From Eurosta solidaginis (lineage: Eukaryota > Arthropoda > Insecta > Diptera > Tephritidae): a stretch of 64,000 nt of DNA. The stretch is from positions 179,585,596 to 179,649,595 of the forward strand of contig NC_090321.1 of NCBI RefSeq assembly GCF_040869045.1, read 5' to 3'. The translations under genes and the position numbers were made by a program. Below are positions 55,818 to 64,000 of this stretch, piece by piece. A model generated the notes under the pieces. It did not search any database and had not been told where the DNA came from. It worked only from the letters and a program-made list of their open reading frames with translations. Within the stretch, counting starts at the first letter, position 1. Each line of letters starts with the position of its first letter.

Positions 55818-56959
55818 ATCTCAACAAACTCTAGAGCTATTTGTAATAGATCAGTGTAATTTAATACTAGGTTCAAACACACACCAAATTGGCAATTTAT
55901 ACTATTTGGGCAATTTATTACTCAATTTGTCATATAATAAATTGTAATAACAAATTGCCAATTTAAAAAAAATTGTGTAATAAATTGTTTCAAACTACAA
56001 ATACAACATTGTAAAGTGTGTTTATTGAGTATATTTAAACGTCACTTACGCATGGCTGAACTATATGGTTGGCTCATCTCATCAGCTGATTTTATGTCTT
56101 TCCTTTCACTGGAGTAGGGATTGTCAAAAGAAGATGGCAAACTCAAAATGAAACCAAAACATTGAACAAATTTTCTTACAACACACAAAAATTTCAAAGT
56201 TTTATGTTTTCATTCCATTTCATTCGCCTAATATCAACACGGACATTTTGATAGTCTAAACAAAGGTATGCTCTTGCTGTAGAGATGAGCCAACCAGCTA
56301 TCAAATTACTATTGTGTAAGCTAAATAGAGTTGTATGAACAGCACTCAATTCAAATCGAAATTTCCTTAATTTATTTTTCTGTTTGAACATAGTATAAAA
56401 CTTTTAAAGTGAAGGGCTGCAAAACACTGGAATTTGAAACAATTTCATTGATTGGAATGAAACGCGATTTCAGTTGGTTTATAATGATGTCCAAAACTCC
56501 ATAAAATATGTTCACTTTGAACAAACAATCTTGGAGACACTAATCTTCGCAAAGCTCATCAAAATGGCGTTTTACCATCCTCTGGCGAGTCTAAGAAAAT
56601 TCAGGAGTGATGGACCATTTTTCTTCTACACTACTCGCTATCATTTTTAAATTTTCAAGTTCATGTCGATACCTTTACAATTCTTCTAGACAAATTTTCA
56701 AATGTTTTAAGGCATCCATAGTAATTAGGATCTTCCAATAACCTAACAAAATTGTAGTTTTCGATCTTCTTTTTGAGTGAAACATCTTTTTTCTTTCATC
56801 TAATTTGCTAACATAATGTTTTCGGAAGCGCATTTTGGACTTCAACAAACCGAACCGTTAAAGCAAAAACGACATCATAACGTCCTGCCCATCTAGTGGG
56901 GTTTAATGTTTTAATGTTATTGAGGTTGAAGATAACTTTCTTTATTAAATATAAAACTT

Positions 56960-59513
56960 GAATGGTAATTGCGAAAAACGTGGTAAGCGACAAAATCAAA
57001 ATTTTTCAGGAGAACAAAAATAAGTTTTTATGGAAAATAGTTTTTCTTTTTATTTTTTTAAGCTTCTTCAAAAAATATGATAACGAAAACTTGTATACAA
57101 AAATTGCTGAATTTTGTTTTGAAATTACATCTCAGTTCACTGTTTCAAAATTTTTTCACTTGCAACGTTTTTCCACTACGCACAGCATCATGGATGATGG
57201 CATTTACAACGTTTTTCCACCTTAAAAGAGAAAGCACTTCGCATTTAAATAAAGAAGATATTGAAGAAATTTTGTTCATTGTTTTGTTTTCTTCTTCTTC
57301 AATGTATGGTAATATAAAAAACTTAACAATATAACAAAAAATTTGGCTTTGAACTTTTTTCTGTTGTAAGATTTTCCATGTAAATTTAACCGCAGATAGA
57401 TTTATAAAACTCGGCATAAATATTCGGCAAATATGCTGCCATTAAAAGAATATCTTTTGTCTTTACATCACTTAATTTAACAAGCTCTCCCCGAAGAGGC
57501 TTTAACGTAAAATTTGTTGTTCTTTCGGGATTAAGATTGTAGCACGACCACATTTCTGCAATGCCATGATTATTTCGTATTCGAAGCATATTTGGTTCAT
57601 CAGCGGAAATCTGAATCCATCGTGCTTCAGTTATTTTGCACGTAGAGTCTTTACGAAAAATTTCCTTGGGAACATCAAAATTTTTGAAATCATTTAGAGC
57701 CATCTCATGTACCCTAAGCGGATTTGATGGTCTCGCTGATTCAATTAGCCGAGAAACATCGTTTGGAACATAAAGTTATGACGCTTTCTTTTTTTCTCAA
57801 TAAGCGCAAAATCTCGATCACACGGAATAAAGCTATGACCAGAAGTCAAAAAATTTTGATTGACTTCGGTGAAGTACTTTCCTAGAAAGCTGTGACACAG
57901 GAAAATTATTGTCCAGTTATTATTTTGTCCAACGCATCAATCCGACCAAATTATTAATTTTCTAAGTTCCCCTCATTTGAGTACACTGTAGTTTCTTGTG
58001 ATATGTTTCCAAATACATGAAGCGATTTCCGCAGCTCCTCTCTTTGCCTCTGTTTCGTGCCAAGTATACATATCAACGTTATTGTGTGGAAGAGTATGTA
58101 CGGCGAAGTTATAGTTTGAGTATTGACGCTGATAATAAACATCAGAATGAGTAAGATTTGGCGTCAAAATCACTTGCTGCGTATCGACACAAATAACAAC
58201 AACACTATCAGAATTGGCGGCGGCGCTAGAATCTTGTCTCAATTGGGCATAAGCCCTCTCTGCTTTCTCGTGATGTTTTTTGGCGAAGTTTTCTATTTCT
58301 CTAGTTGCTCGTCACTCACAGATGCAATCATTTCAATGAAGAACTTATCACAAATCTTACAACGACTTTAATGGCTTTCTTGGCTGGGAAAGCTTAATAT
58401 GTGTTCCGAAACTTTTCTCCTTTCTTCGTCTATAATCTTATGAGGACGGTTCTCATGCTTTCCGCGTTGGTCTTTAATATCTATTCCATTTTTTAATTTT
58501 TCAACCAGCATATCCATTCTGCGTGCCGTTATCTAAAGTGATTGCAATGAAAAAATAAAACAATATCGATCAAAAAAAATGGTGTCATTATTTTTTGTCT
58601 TGTGAAGCACGACTGCAGAGCTTAAAAGGACATAAGAAGTAATTATAGAGCTTCTCGATACCAAAAATTACGATATATCGATTTAAAAATCAATTGTCAA
58701 ATAACCAAGTTACAATTAAGAACCGATTTCGGTAGTATTTTTCTTCAAGGATCAAACAATTTTTTTTTTGTTTTCGATCCGCTCTAGTATATAGCCGACC
58801 GTCCGACCCAATCTAACGTATACCCATTTACCTGAAATGTGTGACAAATCATTTTTTTGCAAACTCTCTCTTGTCTTCCATTCTGGTTTAACAAAAAATA
58901 TTTGATAGTAACGTTGCGCTTACTAGTGAATGTTTTAGATCTTCTTTTCTTAGGCTCGCTCAGTTCGATTAAAGAGGCCAAAAATGCCGTTTGTTCATTG
59001 TAATTTTTTTCATAGAATTTAAGAAAATGTTGTTTTATTTGAATTAAACAAAAATTTTGGCAACTAAAGAGACATCGGCAATCAGAAACCTGTTTTATAA
59101 AATAAATAAAGCAGAAATGAAGTGATGTACACTTACAACGTTTTTTCCATGTTACCTCTTCTGGAGCCTTTTTACAGGGTATATTTTGATTTTTTCTTGT
59201 TACGTAATCTTTTCCACTATCTCTTAACTTTTTTCAGTTATTATCTTTCCAATTATCACTATTATTTTTTCTTTTTGATCCTCTATTACACTTAGCGATA
59301 ATCGTCGACATTGTTGTACGTATTATTTCGCGTGTCACTTGTAACGTTTTTCCACTCACTGAATATTTCTAACTGTATTTCAACAGCTATAGGGTACATA
59401 ATTTCGGGAAATTTGGTGCTTCAGCTAAGTAGTTGATCAATATTGGTGGGAATCTGCCAAAAAACAAGTTTTGAAAAAAGTGCCGCTTACCACGTTTTTC
59501 GCGATTACCATTC
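56960..59513 (-). mobile_element. unassigned TIR transposon nested in hAT
   Basis: Inverted termini of 30 bp with very few mismatches, GAATGGTAATTGCGAAAAAC and onward at 56960-56989 and its complement at 59484-59513. Both are flanked by the 4-bp direct repeat ACTT (56956-56959 and 59514-59517). The word AACGTTTTTCCAC occurs subterminally at about 57163, 57208, 59136 and 59342. The minus strand carries a broken transposase-like gene. Length 2554 bp. A 4-bp duplication excludes typical hAT, mariner and Transib. I cannot name the superfamily with confidence. Confidence 0.8.
57386..58981 (-). pseudogene. putative DDE-type transposase of the nested element (broken)
   Basis: The N-terminal block 58981-58784 has KKRRSKTFTSKRNVTIKYFL and VCKKMICHTF. 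The central block 58242-57973 has VVVICVDTQQVILTPNL, then THSDVYYQRQYSNYNFAVHT and EAKRGAAEIASCIWKHI. The same frame continues past a TGA as LIIWSD, a second TGA, then CVGQNNNW (about 57913-57948) and GHSFIPCDRDFALIE (about 57800-57850). The C-terminal block is 57703-57386 (DSTCKITEARWIQISADEP). The Asp in CVDTQQ, the Asp in WSD-x-C-x-GQNNN and the Glu in DFALIE could be a DDE triad; that is inference. I remember similar uncharacterised insect proteins but no experimental function. Confidence 0.7.
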
Positions 59514-59879
59514 ACTTGATAAAATATTCCATATTTTGATACTATGCCCAAAAAAAATATAAATTTGTTGAATTATTTCAAAAAAAATTTGCATATCAAT
59601 AACCTCTCTCACGTGTACATATCTAAAAATGATCAACATCTTTTTGATTATTTTGGTTGAAAAGCTCAACGATAAACTCGAAATTGTATTATGGTCCTTA
59701 GTTGTCTCACTTTGGATTTTAAGCAGAACTTATACTTTTCAAATAAAATAAAATACTCAGGTACAATGTATAAAAGTATTTTTGAGCATGCCTCGTATTG
59801 CCCCGGGGCCCTCTTTGGTCGGGGCCCATATCATTTTTCCAGCCCTGCCACCCTATTATTACGCTGTTCCAGGAATATT

Positions 59880-60890
59880 TCAAACAAGACATTTGTGAAT
59901 TGAAGTACCAAAAGGGAATTGTATGTAGTTCATAATTCATACACTTGAGATATCAGCCGGAGTGATTTATAAACAGGGCTTGGTCAGCAATCACATACTT
60001 ATAGGGAAATTCAACAAAAGTTGGGATGCTCTTGAAATGCTGAGTGAAATTAAAAGAAAGCGCCGAAGTACAAGTCACATACTCATAAACGTACAAGCAG
60101 AAACCAATCGTCTTACGGTTAGGCGCAAAAGATCACTTTGGGTTTCGGGTTATGAAGCGATCCACAGCATTGTTGCTTTTGAACCATTTCCCTAAATCAA
60201 TAAACTAAGAAGTGATAGCACTTTTAAGGTTATTTATAGTTACTAATCAACCTGACTCTTTTTTGAGTTTTTTGTTTTTTTTTTTGACACGATATTAAAT
60301 ACGTGCGTATAAAAACAATTAACATATTATGCATTGACATATCTTGTCTCAAAAGTTTACTTAATAAAGCTAGTAAGCGATCTTCGTATTGCGACTGAGT
60401 CTTAAAATTCTGTCGGTGACGAAAATATAATGGGAAATTTTTTGGCAAACCTAGACCGCCGCGAACATTACAAAAGACTTGATTCACGTCAAGATTGAAA
60501 AAAGGTATTCGCTAACCCACTGCCGAGGGACGACCCTACTTAAAAAAAATGCATGTTGCTTTGACTTAGGGAAATGGTTCAAATGCAACAATATGATTAA
60601 TTTGGAAATACTTTCGTCTGGTAAAAAAATAACGGCTTCACAGCTCGAAAGGACTTTACAAGCAAATATGCAGATTTTCAAGACCTAAATAATGGCGTAT
60701 CACTTTAAAAATCGGATGCCAAATAATCAAGTTACAGTAAAAAAACAATTTCGGCTGTATTTCGAAGGACCAAAAAAAATGTTGTAAAATGTCTCATTTT
60801 TCTAGAGCTGGCACGCATAAACTTATGGCATTCTGCTTTGGTAAAGGCACTCCTGCTACAGAGAATTTTCAGTGAAAGTAAATTTTTTTT
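59880..60890. other. intron 2, mostly unassigned
   Basis: Between the hAT target duplication and the pyrimidine tract. It contains the SINE fragment at 60508-60600. ORFs of 65-85 codons on both strands show no motif. Confidence 0.45.
60508..60600 (-). mobile_element. tRNA-derived SINE, fragment
   Basis: CCACTGCCGAGGGACGACCC, a run of A, then ATGTTGCTTTG and GGTTCAAATG correspond to the CACTGCCGAGGGGCGACCCC to B-box segment of the SINE at 45241-45602. About 90 bp remain. Confidence 0.7.
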
Positions 60891-60892
60891 TT

Positions 60893-61620
60893 TTTAATTT
60901 GCCTAGCACTCTGCCCCATTCCGCCCAAACCCTTTCGGTCTTTCCCTTCCCTTGACTCTCTTTCTCCTCCTCTATTCCCAATTTTTCATATTTTCTCTAC
61001 CTCTTTAACTGCCTCGTCACTTTCCACTTCTTTTCTGCACCTTCACCGTTTCTCTTTATCTTACATTCCGTATTTCTCACCCTACCCCCTCCCTTTCACT
61101 TTTGTACCATCCTCCCAATCTCCCACTCTTTCACTCATCATACGATTTTCCTTAACTTACAGCTCCTTTTTTCGATCCCTCTTGCACTTCATATCCTCCC
61201 CTTCTGCTTTACGAGTTTGCGCCTTACACCGTCCTTCATCCTTTTGAACTCTCCCTCCCTTTACCTGGCCCTGACTTGAAATTGTGCCGCGAAATTTGAT
61301 CTCGCCTTCTTTCCTTCGTCGTTTTCCTTACATCTTCTCACCCTTTTCTTCTTGTTCCATTTTCTTTTCGTTTCCTGCAACTCAATCTCTTTTCGCATTT
61401 CCATCCCTTTTTTTGTCATCCTCACCATTTATCCCTTTTCCTCTTGCTCTTCATTTCGACTCCTCTCCCAGGTCTCTTTTCATTTATAATCTGTCCCCTT
61501 TGTCCCTCTTTCCTTGTCTTCTATCTTTCTCTAACCGATATCTTCCCTATGCTTATTACTCTTCCACTCCTTTTCTTTAGCTTTCTCCTCTTCTTCTTCC
61601 CCTCCGAGTGCTTTTCTGTA
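60893..61620 (+). repeat. pyrimidine-rich low-complexity tract, about 0.7 kb
   Basis: The plus strand is strongly enriched in C and T over more than 700 bases (runs such as CTCTTTCTCCTCCTC and TTTCCCTTCCCTTG) with very few G. A 98-codon plus-strand ORF inside (61284-61580) is Ser/Phe/Pro/Leu-rich because of this composition and is not a gene. The tract ends about 370 bp before the exon C acceptor. Confidence 0.85.
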
Positions 61621-61992
61621 TGACAATTCTCTCAGCCAAACCTCTTGAGTTGGCATGAAAACTGTAAATGCCACCTAATACAAATGGTCTTATAGTAGGA
61701 AAAACTTTTATTAAATCATAAATCGTCCGAAACTATTTTGAAATAAATCCAAAGTATTTAAGTAGTCTTGCTTTAAAATTCTCTTTATCTAATGAAATAT
61801 ATCTACAGACTATCACACATTATCATATTCAAATGAATGATGTTTATCAATCAATCTTCATGCTTATCACACTCATCCCTTTACGCTGCTCACTTCAACG
61901 TTGAAAACGCTTTATTTAGCACATCGCATATCAATTTTATATCTACCTACGGTATACAAATATATTTATTATGTAATCATATTCTATTCTAG

Positions 61993-62119
61993 GTGAAAAG
62001 GATTTCAGTTATGCTTGGGCAGTTTTTGTGCTTTTTCATATGCATTTCACGCAAATCTTGCACACAATTTCAATTGGACTGACGGTAACGCTTGCGATAT
62101 GGCGTTATGTAGCCATAAG
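61993..62119 (+). CDS. GPCR exon C: extracellular loop 1, TM3 and WRY motif
   Basis: The acceptor ATTCTATTCTAG ends at 61992 and the donor ATAAG|GTATGT is at 62119/62120. The 127-nt exon enters at phase 1; the split Gly codon is completed by GT. It encodes EKDFSYAWAVFVLFHMHFTQ, then ILHTISIGLTVTLAIWRYVA and IR, leaving at phase 2. The block SYxWxxF...F-x-x-x-x-HTISI-x-LTVTLA-x-WRY is the TM3 end of myosuppressin/FMRFamide-like receptors, in which WRY replaces the common DRY. It is too short for an ORF search by length; frame agreement with exon B and both splice sites support it. The rest of the receptor lies to the right of the window or further within the large next intron. Confidence 0.9.
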
Positions 62120-62670
62120 GTATGTGTAAATTGTGTTATTAAATAACAACATAAGTATAAAGTCAAAGCACAAAGATGTTATGAGCCATTTTTATTCATA
62201 CATATGTACATTCATACACGCATTTATGCACATTCATATTTATTGTAAAAAAGTTATATATGTGAATTTATATGTCAATATGATGTTGTTATGCATGTAT
62301 ACAAATAAATAAAAATGCATGGCTTTTGGAGAGAGATTTGTATTAAAGGTGTTGGGGCGATATATGTATATACTGAGCTATGCATAGCACATAGTCGCTG
62401 CGCTCACAAAAACAGTTATGTGTTTTTCAGTAACTTTTCAAGAGATCAAAACAACTCATTTCTGGTGTCCATTTGCAAAATTTTGCAAATGTCGTATTTT
62501 TTAAATATATTATGGAAAGTACGTTATTGATGTGTGAAGGAAAAAATCATGTTTTTTAACCCATTACGACGTGATAAATATTTGCGCCGTTTTATAGCAC
62601 ATAGCTGCTTTCAAACATGATTCAAATTTGCTTTTGGTGGTAGGGAAATGCATGCATTTTCTGCCGTTAT
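62120..62670. other. intron 3 start, unassigned
   Basis: AT-rich intronic DNA after the exon C donor up to the LINE copy C fragment. Nothing recognised. Confidence 0.5.
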
Positions 62671-62673
62671 TCC

Positions 62674-63987
62674 TCATAATGCTTCATCAATCAGATGTCT
62701 GTTGGGATGCCCAGGTTTCTGGGTATTCAACAGAAACTGTTTGTTTAGCATTTCATTTCTCTCCCTAATGGGGAGTACTCTAGCCTCATTGTGTACGTGG
62801 TGTTCTGGGGATATAAGAAAACCGCCCGTAGCGGTTCTGAGGGCAGTATTTTGGCAGGCCTGTATTTTCTTCCAGTGAGTAACCTTTAGGCTTGGCGAAC
62901 ATATCGGAAACGCGTAGCCCAAGTGCTGCCGGAAAGAGATTTGAGGATTTTATTTTTACGGCTCTGGATTTTCGGTAAAATTGTGGTTGCATGCTCTCCA
63001 AAATGTAGGTCCTGAACGAACGTCACACCCAAGATTTTAGGGTGTAAGGCAGTCGCCATTTCCGCTCTCGCGATCTATTCCGTGGACGTTATGTCCAGAG
63101 CAGATGTTGCTGTGTGTTTGGTATCTTGGATCGCTGCAATGCGGATGTTATGCCGCTTCATTAAATCAACTATCTCTGTGATCTTCCCAGTTAACCCATT
63201 ACAGTTTAACTGCAGAATTCTGAAGTGCCACGGGGGAGACGTCATAACTCTGCGGGTAAGTGATAGGTGACTACGTCTGAGTTGAAGGAGGCCAGAACGC
63301 AATTGCTGTTGTGGCCCTGGTACTGTATGTTCCTGGGTAAGCATTTGGGTACCCGGTGTAGTTGGGGTTGCGGCCTGGCAGCATGGCGCGATGAAACCCT
63401 TCGGGGGTTGCTGTCGCTGAGACCAGAACATCTAGGAAAGTGACACCGTCCAGGGCTGGAGCCGCATTGGCCAGGTATATCAAACATATATACTATGTGC
63501 TGGCAAATGGTGGTAGGGTCTAAGAGTCTGTTTCCTGACCCACTCGAATCCTAGTATCGGGCAGAGGGTGAGAAGAAAACGGGGCGGTGGCTGATGCTCG
63601 GCATTGCTGCCGACTCTACTACGGAGATTGTAGTTATGAGTAGGAGCGGCCGTATGAGCTGGTAGCTGCGTGGGGCGCGAGCAATAGTGGGTACTTGTTG
63701 TGGCTTGCTGAGCAGTGGGGCTGCTAGAAGGTAGTGGGGGCGCTAAGGCGCAGACTACGGGACGCCCTTGGGCTTGAACAGCAAGGAGTCACAAAAGGTT
63801 TATAAAAGATACGAGCACGTCGGGTTTTGGGGTCTAGCCCTATCCTGTCCGATGCAACCATCCCTTGCACGGCACACACTGACAAGAGTGACCGTCCTAA
63901 AAAGATTATTTTCCGGCAAACACAGTAAAACCATTTCTCTGGACAGGGGTCAGGTACAGGTCCCCGATTGGGTTCGATACCCTCCAT
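62674..63987 (-). pseudogene. LINE copy C coding remnants
   Basis: Block 63987-63724 keeps GIEPNRGP where the 2A-like motif sits (first Pro of NPGP changed to Arg) and part of the PHD-like finger (WFYCVCRK) with later Cys residues lost. Block 63431-63075 is the endonuclease N-terminus (LQLNCNGLTGKI, AIQDTKH, in which the catalytic Glu is Asp). Block 62922-62674 is RT C-terminal sequence (LPIRERNEMLNKQFLLNTQK). None is functional. Confidence 0.88.
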
Positions 63988-64000
63988 GAGCAGGAGAATA
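62680..64000 (-). mobile_element. 2A/PHD-type LINE, copy C (deleted, runs off the edge)
   Basis: A more diverged third copy of the LINE at 28913-32842 and 45712-49637. It begins inside the RT C-terminal region (TCAATCAGATGTCTGTTGGG at about 62685, matching 46233 of copy B). Near 63050 it jumps directly to the endonuclease start, so the middle of the element is deleted. It then runs through the PHD/2A ORF region to the window edge. Confidence 0.9.

Larger units (their letters stand above)
55261..59866 (-). mobile_element. hAT transposon, split by a nested element
   Basis: The left terminus CAGTGGCGTAACTATA at 55261 pairs imperfectly with the right terminus TATTATTACGCTG ending at 59866 (inward CAGCGTAATAATA). 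Both ends continue into G/C-rich GGGGCCC stretches. Flanking 8-bp duplications are TGCCAGGA (55253-55260) and TTCCAGGA (59867-59874), 7 of 8 identical. The minus strand encodes a hAT dimerisation domain at the left end. A second transposon at 56960-59513 interrupts it. Confidence 0.8.
22661..62119 (+). other. host gene span: neuropeptide GPCR, partial
   Basis: Extent of the only host gene found, from the presumed acceptor before exon A to the donor after exon C. Coding parts are 22844-23113, 52004-52175 and 61993-62119, adding up to 189 complete codons plus two bases. Intron 1 is 28,890 bp and intron 2 is 9,817 bp. The remaining exons (TM4 to TM7 and the tail) lie beyond the right edge. Transposons in both orientations fill the introns; none touches the recognised exons or splice sites. 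Confidence 0.85.

Noticed and set aside
61284..61580. 98-codon ORF rich in Ser, Phe, Pro and Leu
   Set aside because: It is a by-product of the pyrimidine tract, where stop codons are rare in this frame.

Overview
The window looks like euchromatic DNA of a higher dipteran fly. My best guess is a true fruit fly (Tephritidae): several of the interspersed repeats match families I remember as very abundant there, but that is recall, not a search. It is AT-rich and has spliced coding exons with ordinary GT/AG introns. It also carries a typical insect mix of transposons: non-LTR elements of RTE, LOA/I-like and jockey/CR1-like types, a gypsy LTR element, Transib, hAT, Helitron and a tRNA-derived SINE. 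I see no bacterial-type operon, CRISPR array, rRNA gene or intact host tRNA gene. || Only one host gene is supported. It is a plus-strand neuropeptide-type GPCR of the myosuppressin/FMRFamide-receptor-like group. Exon A (coding 22844-23113) encodes the extracellular N-terminus and the start of TM1. Exon B (52004-52175) encodes TM1-TM2. Exon C (61993-62119) encodes the TM3 region and a WRY motif. Splice phases agree (0, then 1, then open at phase 2). The reading frame continues beyond the window. Intron 1 is about 28.9 kb and intron 2 about 9.8 kb; nearly all of that length is transposon. || Upstream region, 1-22660: a tRNA-derived SINE, a large noncoding repeat split by a 1.85-kb LTR element without a gene, an RTE element with a 15-bp target duplication, a truncated jockey/CR1-like element, two hAT-type MITEs, a TA-flanked MITE, and a full-length LOA/I-like element with an open ORF of about 1219 codons nested in a small hAT-type element. 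|| Intron 1, 23114-52003: SINE-like repeats, a 12-bp-type degenerate minisatellite, Helitron termini with a broken helicase, a LINE whose first ORF has a 2A-like motif and a PHD-like finger (copy A), and a minus-strand gypsy element that is itself a stack. That gypsy element has Transib in gag, a LOA/I-like copy in the primer binding site, and a SINE plus LINE copy B in the 5' LTR. A LINE RNase H remnant follows. || Intron 2, 52176-61992: a jockey/CR1-like LINE, a hAT element carrying a nested TIR transposon of a type I could not assign, and a pyrimidine-rich tract of about 0.7 kb before exon C. A third LINE fragment (copy C) runs off the right edge. || Most transposon genes are broken by stops, frameshifts or deletions. 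The exception is the LOA/I-like polyprotein at 16427-20086. The most notable observation is the Transib element: its termini read like recombination signal sequences (heptamer, 24-bp spacer, nonamer-like box), and it has a 5-bp GC-rich target duplication and a RAG1-core-like transposase.
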